This document shows, in pieces, positions 8,459 through 15,983 of a stretch of DNA of 64,000 nt (its first letter is position 1; every line of letters begins with the position of its first letter). The stretch comes from Streptomyces griseoluteus (lineage in GTDB: Bacteria > Actinomycetota > Actinomycetes > Streptomycetales > Streptomycetaceae). Both the position numbers and the translations under genes were made by a program. The stretch is from assembly GCA_000717735.1 (NCBI GenBank), contig JOBE01000023.1, positions 35,151 through 99,150 on the forward strand, read 5' to 3'. A model generated the notes under the pieces. That model was given only the letters and a program-made list of their open reading frames with translations. It ran no database searches and was not told the DNA's origin.

Positions 8459-9245
8459 CGGAGGCGACCGCCCCGAGGGTCCGGCCCTCGGCATAGCCGA
8501 GGGCGGTGGCGGGAAGCGGGCCGGGGCGTCCGCTCAGCAGGACGGAGAGGCCGCCGGTGGGGTCGGCGTCGGGGGCGGGCTCGGCGCCGAGGCGGCGCAG
8601 CGCCTGCGCGGCGACGGCGTCCGCGGAGCCGTGGAAGACGAGCGGGGCCAGTCCGGCCCTGCCGCGGGCTTCCAGGGCGGCGAGGATGCGCTCCTCGACC
8701 AGTTCGTAGTGGGTGCAGCCGAGGACGACGGCGCGGACGTCCCGGGGGGTGAGCGCCGCCGCGGCGGCGACGGCCCGGTCCACGGCCGCCGGATCGGCGT
8801 GCTCGACGGCGTCCGCGAGCCCTGGGCAGGGCACCTCGGTGACCTCGGCTCCGTCGGCGAAGTCGCGGATGAGTCCGCGCTGGTAGGCGCTGCCGGTGGT
8901 GGCCGGGGTGGCCCAGATGGCGATCTTGCCGCCGCCCGCGGCGGCGGGCTTGATCGCGGGCACGGTGCCGATGACGGCGATGTCCGGTTCCAGCGCGGCG
9001 CGCAGCGCGGGCAGGGCGTGCACGGTGGCGGTGTTGCAGGCCACGATCAGCGCCTGCGGGCGGTGCTCGGCGGCGGCGAGCGCGACGGCGAGGGCGCGCT
9101 GCGTGAGGTCCTCGGGGGTACGGGGTCCCCAGGGCATGCCGTCGGGGTCGTTGGAGAGGAGCAGATCCGCGTCCGGCCGGAGCCGCCGCACCGCGGCCGC
9201 CGCCGGAAGGAGGCCGATGCCGGAGTCCATGAGCGCGATCTTCAC
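8451..9245 (-). CDS. Glutamate racemase-like (Asp/Glu racemase superfamily)
   Basis: This 264-residue MurI-like protein has both catalytic cysteines: Cys in IVACNTATVHALPAL and Cys in VVLGCTHYELV. It also has the N-terminal MDSGIG loop, although the usual Asp-Ser-Gly-Xaa-Gly-Gly is shortened to DSGIGL. Glutamate racemases make D-Glu for peptidoglycan. No cell-wall genes are nearby, and the diverged N-terminal loop suggests a paralogue rather than the housekeeping enzyme, possibly with another amino-acid substrate. It is divergent from the HpnB-like gene. Confidence 0.75.
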   Translation of the reverse strand: MKIALMDSGIGLLPAAAAVRRLRPDADLLLSNDPDGMPWGPRTPEDLTQRALAVALAAAEHRPQALIVACNTATVHALPALRAALEPDIAVIGTVPAIKPAAAGGGKIAIWATPATTGSAYQRGLIRDFADGAEVTEVPCPGLADAVEHADPAAVDRAVAAAAALTPRDVRAVVLGCTHYELVEERILAALEARGRAGLAPLVFHGSADAVAAQALRRLGAEPAPDADPTGGLSVLLSGRPGPLPATALGYAEGRTLGAVASAH

Positions 9246-9303
9246 CCGGTCACCCTAGCCGATGAGCCTTGTAAGCCCCTCGATCTGGGGCAGACTGCCG
9301 CGA

Positions 9304-10506
9304 ATGAGCACCCTTGCCTGGTTCGCGCTCGGTTCCCTCGCCGTCTGGGGCTGGCTGGCCCTGGGCCAGGGCTTCTTCTGGCGTACGGACCAGCGGCTGC
9401 CGCCGGCCACGCGCGGGCACGCGCGCGGGGAGGCCGGGGTTTCCGGCCGGCCCGACCCGTGGCCGTACGTGATCGTCGTCGTTCCCGCACGGGACGAGGC
9501 CGAGGTACTGCCGCTGAGCCTGCCGTCGCTGCTCGCCCAGGACTATCCGGGGGTCGCGGAGGTGATCCTCGCGGACGACGGGAGTACGGACGGCACGGGG
9601 AGGCTCGCCGCCGACCTTGCCGGACGGTACGGGGGCCTGCCGCTGACCGTGGTGTCGCCGGGTGAGCCGGAGCCGGGCTGGACGGGGAAGCTGTGGGCGC
9701 TGCGGCACGGCATGGCGCTTGCACGCGCGCGTGGACCCGAGTTCCTGCTCCTGACGGACGCGGACATCGCCCATGAGCCGGACAGTCTGCGGCTCCTGGT
9801 GTCGGCGGCGGTGGCGAACGATCTGGACCTGGTGTCGCAGATGGCGCGGCTCCGGGTGGAGAGCCTGTGGGAGCGCCTGGTCGTGCCGGCGTTCGTCTAC
9901 TTCTTCGCGCAGCTGTATCCCTTCCGGTGGATCAACCGGGCGCGGCCCCTGGCGACGGCCGCCGCGGGCGGTTGTGTGCTGCTGCGGACGGAGACGGCGG
10001 TGGCGGCCGACGTGCCGGACGCGATCCGGCAGGCGGTGATCGACGACGTGTCGATGGCGCGGGCGGTGCGGCGGGCCGGCGGGCGGATCTGGCTGGGGCT
10101 CGCGGAGCGGGTCGACAGCGTGCGCCCGTACCCGGGGCTCGGGGAGCTGTGGCGGATGGTCGCCCGCAGCGCGTACGCGCAGCTGCGGCACAGTCCGTTG
10201 CTGCTCGTGGGGACGGTGGCGGGTCTGGTGCTCGTCTATCTGGTGCCGCCGGTGGCCGTGGTGGCGGGCGTGCTCGGCGGGGACGCGGTGGCGGCCTGGG
10301 CGGGTGGTGCGGCCTGGGCGGTGATGGCGGGGACGTACGTGCCGATGCTCCGTTACTACCGGCAGCCGCTGTGGCTCGCTCCCCTGCTGCCCTTCACCGC
10401 GTTCCTCTATCTCCTGATGACGTTGGACTCGGCGGTGCGGCACCACCGGGGCGGCGGGGCGGCGTGGAAGGGCCGGACGTACTCCCGCCCGGAGGCGACC
10501 TCCTGA
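9304..10506 (+). CDS. Family 2 glycosyltransferase, HpnB-like
   Basis: This membrane-bound glycosyltransferase of 400 residues has a single N-terminal helix (TLAWFALGSLAVWGWLAL), a GT-A domain with VVPARDEAEVLPLSLPSLLAQDY, ADDGSTDGT at about residue 90 and TDADIAHEPDSL at about 152, and three or four C-terminal helices. The overall plan matches hopanoid-associated HpnB. HpnB proteins usually cluster with squalene-hopene genes, and none are present here, so a hopanoid role is unproven. I chose ATG 9304 so the protein begins at the first helix; the in-frame ATG 9262 adds 14 residues. Confidence 0.8.
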   Translation: MSTLAWFALGSLAVWGWLALGQGFFWRTDQRLPPATRGHARGEAGVSGRPDPWPYVIVVVPARDEAEVLPLSLPSLLAQDYPGVAEVILADDGSTDGTGRLAADLAGRYGGLPLTVVSPGEPEPGWTGKLWALRHGMALARARGPEFLLLTDADIAHEPDSLRLLVSAAVANDLDLVSQMARLRVESLWERLVVPAFVYFFAQLYPFRWINRARPLATAAAGGCVLLRTETAVAADVPDAIRQAVIDDVSMARAVRRAGGRIWLGLAERVDSVRPYPGLGELWRMVARSAYAQLRHSPLLLVGTVAGLVLVYLVPPVAVVAGVLGGDAVAAWAGGAAWAVMAGTYVPMLRYYRQPLWLAPLLPFTAFLYLLMTLDSAVRHHRGGGAAWKGRTYSRPEATS

Positions 10507-10533
10507 GACGGAAGTCGACGAAACACCCAGATC

Positions 10534-10552
10534 TTGATCGAAATTCGATCAA
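10534..10552. promoter_or_regulatory. Perfect palindrome, probable operator
   Basis: TTGATCGAA-A-TTCGATCAA has 9-bp perfect arms around one central base. It lies 14 bases upstream of the -35 box of the promoter at 10567-10595. Further TCGATCA half-sites overlap that promoter. A LacI- or GntR-size dimer would fit. Confidence 0.6.
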
Positions 10553-10566
10553 TCGACAAAGGTGCG

Positions 10567-10595
10567 TTGACTCGATCATCGGCCGCACCTAGCTT
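10567..10595 (+). promoter_or_regulatory. Sigma-70 (HrdB-like) promoter of beta-helix gene
   Basis: TTGACT (10567-10572), a 17-base spacer and TAGCTT (10590-10595) match the streptomycete housekeeping consensus TTGAC-N17/18-TANNNT. The start of transcription would be near 10602, leaving a short leader with the ribosome site GAAGGGTGG before ATG 10631. Confidence 0.6.
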
Positions 10596-10630
10596 CTGGC
10601 GGCAGCAGACCGTCAGAAGGGTGGTACGTC

Positions 10631-12139
10631 ATGACCATCGGAGCGTTCACAGGCCGTCAGGCGGTGGGCCGTTGGCTCCTCGTCGCCGGTCTCGTCCTCA
10701 GCGGGACCGGTGCTCTCGCCACCGTCCCCGCCTCGGCCGCGGGCAGCACCACGTACGTGGACTGCTCACGGCCGGCCGCCGGTGACGGCAGCCAGGCATC
10801 GCCGTTCAACAGCATCGGCCAGGCCAACGCGAGGACGTACGGCCCCGGCGACACGCTCGCCTTCGCATCCGGCACCACCTGCACCGGCTCCCTCGCGCCC
10901 CGGGGCAGCGGCACCGCCACCGCCCCCGTCACCCTCACCGCCTACGGCACCGGGGCCCTGCCCGTGATCGACGGCGGCGGGGCCGCCGACGCCCTCTCCT
11001 TCACCAACCAGGACCACTGGCGGGTCAGCGGCCTCAAGCTGACCAACCCGGCCGCCACCCTCGCCCGTCGTACCGGACTGCGGATCTCGGCCACGGACGG
11101 AACAGCGCACCGCGGCTTCGACATCGGTCATCTCGTCGTCGACCGCGTGGCCGGCCAGACGAACAAGAACAGCCCCACCACCGAGGACTTCGTCCAGTCC
11201 GCCGGCGTCGTCACGGGCGCGAGCGGCACGAACTCGACCCTCCACGACATCCGGGTCCATCACAACCAGATCAGCAACACGGGCGGCGGCGGCCTCAAGA
11301 TCCGTGTCGGCGCCATGGCCGTCAAGGGCTCCGGCGTCCTGATCGAGCACAACGTCCTCAAGGACGTCGGCGGTGACGGCATCATCGCCAGCTATGCCGA
11401 CGCACCCATGATCCAGTACAACAACGCGTCGGGCGTCGGCAACGGCGTGTACCCCTTCTCCGGCGGCAACTTCGCCGGCATCTGGGTGCTCGGCGACCAC
11501 AACCCGACCATCCAGAAGAACGCCGTGTACGGCATCACGCGGATGTCGGTGGCCGACAGCCAGGCCTTCGACTGCGACTGGGGCAACACCGGCACCTGCA
11601 CGATCCAGTACAACTTCAGCCGCGACAACATCGGCGGCTTCTTCCTCGACTGCGACGGGTGCGGCACCATCGGCGGCGCCAAGCAGATCATCCGCTACAA
11701 CATCTCCGAGAACGACTGCCGCATGAGCAGCGTCAGCGCCGGCCGCTCCGCGCTGCACATGTACAACAACGTCTTCTACTGCACCGACAGGAAGTTCAGC
11801 ATCACGCTTCCCGACGAGAGCGTCGTCGAGAACAACATCTGGGTGGGCACCACCGACTCCCGGCTGCCCACCGCCCCCGGCGTCCAGTGGCTGTGGAACG
11901 TCTTCCAGGGCGTGCCCCGCCCGACCGCCAACGGCATCGTCGGCGACCCGCACTTCCTGAACCCCGGCACGGGCGGCGACACGATCCACTCCGTCGACGG
12001 CTACAAGCTGCGCGCCACCTCCCCCGCCCTCGGCAACGGCTCCGTGATCAGCGGCAACGGAGGCCGTGACTACTGGGCCAACCCCGTGTCCGCGACCGTG
12101 AAACCGCACCGCGGCGCGTACAACGGCCCCGGCCTGTAG
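10631..12139 (+). CDS. Secreted right-handed parallel beta-helix protein
   Basis: This 502-residue protein has a Sec signal peptide: a positively charged start, then WLLVAGLVLSGTGALA and a cleavage site after ATVPASA. The mature part has TTYVDCS...G.GS.ASPFNSIGQAN near its start, typical of pectate-lyase-like or choice-of-anchor beta-helix proteins. Repeated N-rich turns follow (HHNQISNTGG, EHNVLKDVGGDG, QYNNASGVGNG, QYNFSRDN). Eight or so cysteines may form disulfides outside the cell. Such proteins bind or cleave polysaccharides, but no catalytic set can be assigned. It has its own promoter, palindromic operator and terminator. Confidence 0.8.
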   Translation: MTIGAFTGRQAVGRWLLVAGLVLSGTGALATVPASAAGSTTYVDCSRPAAGDGSQASPFNSIGQANARTYGPGDTLAFASGTTCTGSLAPRGSGTATAPVTLTAYGTGALPVIDGGGAADALSFTNQDHWRVSGLKLTNPAATLARRTGLRISATDGTAHRGFDIGHLVVDRVAGQTNKNSPTTEDFVQSAGVVTGASGTNSTLHDIRVHHNQISNTGGGGLKIRVGAMAVKGSGVLIEHNVLKDVGGDGIIASYADAPMIQYNNASGVGNGVYPFSGGNFAGIWVLGDHNPTIQKNAVYGITRMSVADSQAFDCDWGNTGTCTIQYNFSRDNIGGFFLDCDGCGTIGGAKQIIRYNISENDCRMSSVSAGRSALHMYNNVFYCTDRKFSITLPDESVVENNIWVGTTDSRLPTAPGVQWLWNVFQGVPRPTANGIVGDPHFLNPGTGGDTIHSVDGYKLRATSPALGNGSVISGNGGRDYWANPVSATVKPHRGAYNGPGL

Positions 12140-12245
12140 AGCCTGCCCTCCGGATCGGACCGGGCTCGCGGCGCGATCCTCCCGGGTCACGCCGCACCTC
12201 CCGAAAACCTGCACAACGTGTGCGTGTGGAGGGGCGGCGCCTTCA

Positions 12246-12272
12246 CCGTTCCCCGACACCGGCGGGGAACGG
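12246..12272 (+). terminator. Terminator after the beta-helix gene
   Basis: CCGTTCCCC (12246-12254) and GGGGAACGG (12264-12272) form a perfect 9-bp stem with a 9-base loop, about 105 bases after the stop. Confidence 0.6.
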
Positions 12273-12522
12273 CCCGCCCGGACAGCACCCTTCTGTCCCC
12301 TTAAGTTCCCCCGGTGTGGCGGGGTGGCCGAATCTGTTACTCGGATCCGGGGAGAAGCTGTCGGCATTCGGTGAAATTGGACGCACTGCCACTTCCCGAG
12401 GTGCAGAAACGCCAGACCATGGGCGTCAACCGAATTAGTCGGGTCAACCGTTCGCGTGATTGGATCAAACCCGCTGCGGCCGCAGAAGACGGATTCCCCC
12501 CCATGAACGAAGGGTGCGCATC
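12273..12522 (+). other. Upstream region of the exported-peptide gene
   Basis: No gene is seen in this 250-base stretch, which is less GC-rich than its surroundings, as expected for a promoter region. The octamer GTCAACCG occurs twice at 12425-12432 and 12443-12450, 18 bases apart, in the same orientation, upstream of the peptide start. I cannot assign a confident -10/-35 pair. The ribosome site GAAGGGTG precedes the ATG at 12523. Confidence 0.45.
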
Positions 12523-12774
12523 ATGCGTCACGACCTTGAGACCGTTGAGATCTCCGACGCCGACCTCGACGCGGTCTCCGGCGGTCTCGTCACCGTCTCC
12601 GGCGGCCTCGCCGGCGCTCTGACCAGCGACGTCACCAACCTGCTCGGCACCGTCGGCTCCCTCCAGACGGTCCAGGGCGTCGAGGGCATCGCCGCCGGCG
12701 TCCCCGGCCTGGCCTCCGGCATCACCGGCGTCTCGGTGAACACCGCGGGCATCACCGGCCTCGCCGGTATCTGA
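12523..12774 (+). CDS. Secreted-peptide precursor with double-glycine leader (bacteriocin-like)
   Basis: This 83-residue peptide has an acidic leader, MRHDLETVEISDADLDAVSGG, ending in Gly20-Gly21. A second VSGGL follows at Gly27-Gly28. The remainder is hydrophobic and rich in Gly, Val, Thr, Ser and Leu (LAGALTSDVTNLLGTVGS, then GITGVSVNTAGITGLAGI) and contains no cysteine. The ISDADLDAVSGG style matches leaders cut by C39 peptidase exporters, and exactly such an exporter lies downstream. Similar leaders are often labelled type A2 lantipeptide, but without Cys no lanthionine can form, and no LanM, YcaO or radical-SAM gene is nearby. I infer an unmodified exported peptide. The activity is unknown. 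The start is supported by GAAGGGTG. Confidence 0.8.
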   Translation: MRHDLETVEISDADLDAVSGGLVTVSGGLAGALTSDVTNLLGTVGSLQTVQGVEGIAAGVPGLASGITGVSVNTAGITGLAGI

Positions 12775-12786
12775 GCCGCAGGTAAT

Positions 12787-12825
12787 CCGTGAACCCCGGA
12801 ACCACCCCGGTTCCGGGGTTCACGG
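12787..12825 (+). terminator. Perfect intercistronic hairpin after the precursor gene
   Basis: A 16-bp perfect stem, CCGTGAACCCCGGAAC (12787-12802) with its complement at 12810-12825, has a 7-base loop. It lies 12 bases after the precursor stop and before the export genes. It probably terminates most transcripts or stabilises the short mRNA, giving much more precursor than transporter. Confidence 0.8.
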
Positions 12826-12905
12826 CCGCCCCTGAGTCCGACCGCGGAAAGACGCCCGCGAAGAATGCAACACAAGGCGACAGAACGCAGCCGAAGGAAT
12901 AGTCC

Positions 12906-13712
12906 GTGCAGTTCCGCCGCAATGCGCTTTCCAAGCTGCAAGCACCCGAAGAACTCGACGTGCCCGTGCGTTTCGCGCGCCCCCAGGGCCGCCTCGTGCT
13001 CGCCGTCACCGTCGTCGTCATGGCCGCCGCGGGCGTCTGGGCCCTCACCGGCACGGTGACGTCCAAGCTGACCGCCCCCGGCCTCCTCACCCACGCCGAG
13101 GGCACCTACCTGCTCCAGAGCCCCGTCGCGGGACAGGTCACGGAGGTCCTCGCCGAGGAGGGCCGGGCCGTGGCCCCCGGCGCTCCCGTGCTGACCGTCC
13201 GCACGGACCGGGGCGACCGTCCCGTCCGGGCCGTCACCGGCGGTCGCGTCACCACCTTGCACGCGCGGCTGGGTTCCGTCCTCACCACCGGCGCCGACGT
13301 CGCGGCCGTCGAGCGCGTGACCGACCCGGACGCCCCCCTGGTGGCCGTCCTGTACCTGCCGGGCGACACCGCCGCCACGGTCCGCGTGGGTGCCCGCGTC
13401 GACCTCGGCGTCCAGTCCGTCCCGCGCGACCGGTTCGGCGTGCTCCGCGGCCGGGTCACCTCCGTCGGCCGCACCCCCCAGTCGGCGGCCCAGCTCGGCT
13501 CCTTCCTCGGCGACGCCGGACTCGCCGCGCGCTTCTCCCGGCAGGGCGACCCGGTCGCGGTCCTCGTGACCCTGGACCGCTCCCCCGCCACCGCCTCCGG
13601 ATACGCCTGGTCCTCCGCGGACGGACCCCCGCACGCCCCCGCCTCCCGTACGCCCGTCACCGGCGCCGTCCACCTCGCCGCGCAGCGCCCCGTCGACTGG
13701 CTGCTCCCGTGA
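12906..13712 (+). CDS. HlyD-like membrane fusion protein of NHLM-type exporter
   Basis: This 268-residue adaptor has a short cytoplasmic N-terminus, one membrane helix at about residues 30-50 (LVLAVTVVVMAAAGVWALTG) and an extracytoplasmic part with two lipoyl-like halves. The first is in SPVAGQVTEVLAEEGRAVAPGAPVLTV and the next in VTGGRVTTLHARLGSVLTTG, and a beta-barrel region follows. This matches the HlyD subunit of NHLM bacteriocin systems. The GTG start is set by GAAGGA 7 bases upstream. Its stop overlaps the GTG start of the peptidase-ABC gene by 4 bases (GTGA), indicating translational coupling. Confidence 0.88.
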   Translation: MQFRRNALSKLQAPEELDVPVRFARPQGRLVLAVTVVVMAAAGVWALTGTVTSKLTAPGLLTHAEGTYLLQSPVAGQVTEVLAEEGRAVAPGAPVLTVRTDRGDRPVRAVTGGRVTTLHARLGSVLTTGADVAAVERVTDPDAPLVAVLYLPGDTAATVRVGARVDLGVQSVPRDRFGVLRGRVTSVGRTPQSAAQLGSFLGDAGLAARFSRQGDPVAVLVTLDRSPATASGYAWSSADGPPHAPASRTPVTGAVHLAAQRPVDWLLP

Positions 13713-15982
13713 GCGCGCCGCCCAGGGCGTCGACCCGGGCCCGGCCGTCCTCGCGCAGGCTCCCGCCCGCCGCCGGACCGCGACGCCGTACGCCCATCTC
13801 CGACGGAGCCAAGGGAGCCAAGGGCCGTCGGCCCCGGACCGTCCGTACCCCCACCGTGCTCCAGATGGAGGCGGTCGAGTGCGGCGCCGCCGCCCTCGCC
13901 ATGGTGCTCGGCCACCACGGCCGCTTCGTCCCGCTGGAGGAGCTCCGCATCGCCTGCGGCGTCTCCCGCGACGGGTCCCGGGCCGGCAACCTCCTCAAGG
14001 CCGCCCGCGGTTACGGACTCCAGGCCAAGGGCATGCAGATGGACGTCGCCGCGCTCGCCGGGGTGGCCGGGCCGGCCGTCCTGTTCTGGGAGTTCAACCA
14101 CTACGTCGTCTACGAGGGCATGGGCCGCCGCTTCGGGCGTCCCGGCGTGTACGTCAACGACCCGGGCAGCGGCCGCCGGTTCGTCCCCATGGACCAGTTC
14201 GACACCAGCTTCACCGGCATCGTACTGACCTTCGAACCCGGCCCCGGCTTCCGCCGCGGCGGCAGCCGGCCGGGCGTCCTCGCCGCCCTGCCCGCCCGGC
14301 TGCGCGGCACCTCCGGCACCATGGCCGCGGCGGTCGTCGCCAGCCTCCTCCTGGTGGCCGTCGGCGCCTGGGTGCCGGCCCTGAGCCGTACGTACATCGA
14401 CATGTTCCTCATCGGGAACCAGACGTCCCTGCTCGGCGTGGTCTTCGCGGCGATGGCGACCACCCTCGTCCTCACCGCCACCCTCACCGCCCTCCAGCAG
14501 GCCAATCTGCTGCGCGGGCGCATCATCGCCTCCACCCTGGGCAGCGCCCGCTTCCTGCGGCACCTGCTGCGGCTCCCGCTCGCCTTCTACGCCCAGCGCA
14601 GCCCGGCAGACCTCGTCCAGCGCCTCCAGTCCAACGACGCCGTCGCCGAGACCCTCGCCCGCGACCTGGCCGCCGCGGCCGTCGATGCCGTCGTCGTGCT
14701 GCTCTACGCGGTACTGCTGTGGACGTACGACCCGCAGCTCACCGTCGTGGGCGTGCTCATCGCCCTGCTCAACCTCCTCGCCCTGCGCGTCGTCATCCAC
14801 CTGCGGGCCACCGGCACGCAGAGGCTGCGCGCCGAGAGCGCCCGGCTGACCAACACCGCGTACAGCGGACTCCAGCTCATCGAGACGATGAAGGCCACGG
14901 GCGGCGAGGACGGCTTCTTCCGCCGCTGGGCCGGACAGCACGCCACCACCCTCGACGTGCAGCAGCGGCTCGGCGTGCCCAGCGCCTGGCTGGCCGTCGT
15001 CGCGCCCACCCTCGCCGCGCTCAACAGCGCGCTGATCCTCACGATCGGCGGTCTGCGGGCCGTGGAGGGGCACCTCACCGTCGGACTGCTCGTCGCCTTC
15101 CAGGCCCTCGTGACCGGCTTCACGGCACCGATCACCCGGCTCAACGGCGTGGCGGGCCGCGTCCAGGACTTCGCCGCCGACGTCGCCCGCCTCAGGGACG
15201 TCGAGGACTTCCCCGTCGACCCGGTCCACACCCGGCGCGCCCCGCACGCCCCGACCCGCCGGCTCACCGGGCACGTCGAACTGGAGGGCGTCACCTTCGG
15301 ATACAGCCCCCTGGACGCCCCCCTGCTCAAGGACTTCCGGCTCACCGTCGGCCCCGGGCAGCAGGTCGCCCTGGTCGGCGGCTCCGGCAGCGGCAAGTCC
15401 ACCGTCTCGCGGCTGATGTCCGGCCTCTACACGCCGTGGGAGGGCGCGATCCGCATCGACGGGATGCGCCTGGAGGACATCCCGCGCAGCGCCCTCGCGG
15501 CCTCCGTCTCCTTCGTCGACCAGGACGTCTTCCTCTTCGAGGGCACCGTCCGCGACAACGTGGCGCTCTGGGACCCCTCCGTGCCGGACGAGGCCGTCGT
15601 CGCCGCCCTCCAGGACGCCGCCGTGTACGACGTGGTCGCCCGCCGCCCCGGCGGCATCCGCAGCCGCGTCGAGCAGGACGGCCGCAACTTCTCCGGCGGC
15701 CAGCGCCAGCGCCTGGAGATCGCCCGCGCCCTGGTGCGCCGCCCCAGCGTCCTGATCCTCGACGAGGTGACCAGCGCCCTCGACGCGGCGACCGAACAGA
15801 TCGTCATCGACAACCTGCGGCGGCGCGGCTGCGCCTGCGTGGTCATCGCCCACCGGCTGAGCACCGTGCGCGACAGCGACGAGATCGTCGTCCTCGACCG
15901 GGGCACGGTCGTCGAACGCGGGCGCCACGAACAGCTCGTCGCCGCGGGGGGCGCGTACGCGGCCCTGGTCAAGGAGCACTGA
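13709..15982 (+). CDS. NHLM-type C39 peptidase/permease/ATPase exporter
   Basis: This 757-residue inner-membrane protein cleaves the leader after Gly-Gly and exports the peptide. Its C39 peptidase domain has Gln52 (oxyanion), Cys58 in VECGAAAL, His131 in FNHYVVYEG and Asp151 in VNDPGSG, so the catalytic set is intact. A six-helix ABC membrane domain follows at about residues 200-480. The ATPase domain has Walker A GGSGSGKST near residue 556, signature FSGGQRQR and Walker B VLILDEVTSALD. A basic, Pro/Arg-rich extension of about 45 residues precedes the peptidase. The gene is coupled to hlyD-like upstream (GTGA overlap) and ABC2 downstream (1-base gap). Confidence 0.93.
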   Translation: MSAPPRASTRARPSSRRLPPAAGPRRRTPISDGAKGAKGRRPRTVRTPTVLQMEAVECGAAALAMVLGHHGRFVPLEELRIACGVSRDGSRAGNLLKAARGYGLQAKGMQMDVAALAGVAGPAVLFWEFNHYVVYEGMGRRFGRPGVYVNDPGSGRRFVPMDQFDTSFTGIVLTFEPGPGFRRGGSRPGVLAALPARLRGTSGTMAAAVVASLLLVAVGAWVPALSRTYIDMFLIGNQTSLLGVVFAAMATTLVLTATLTALQQANLLRGRIIASTLGSARFLRHLLRLPLAFYAQRSPADLVQRLQSNDAVAETLARDLAAAAVDAVVVLLYAVLLWTYDPQLTVVGVLIALLNLLALRVVIHLRATGTQRLRAESARLTNTAYSGLQLIETMKATGGEDGFFRRWAGQHATTLDVQQRLGVPSAWLAVVAPTLAALNSALILTIGGLRAVEGHLTVGLLVAFQALVTGFTAPITRLNGVAGRVQDFAADVARLRDVEDFPVDPVHTRRAPHAPTRRLTGHVELEGVTFGYSPLDAPLLKDFRLTVGPGQQVALVGGSGSGKSTVSRLMSGLYTPWEGAIRIDGMRLEDIPRSALAASVSFVDQDVFLFEGTVRDNVALWDPSVPDEAVVAALQDAAVYDVVARRPGGIRSRVEQDGRNFSGGQRQRLEIARALVRRPSVLILDEVTSALDAATEQIVIDNLRRRGCACVVIAHRLSTVRDSDEIVVLDRGTVVERGRHEQLVAAGGAYAALVKEH

Positions 15983-15983
15983 G

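Noticed and set aside
12503..12622. Alternative small frame starting just ahead of the peptide gene, with two cysteines (MNEGCASCV)
   Set aside because: Its start lacks a ribosome site, codon use is poor, and it overlaps the well-supported precursor in another frame.
12523..12774. Lanthipeptide precursor
   Set aside because: The core has no cysteine and no lanthionine synthetase is nearby.
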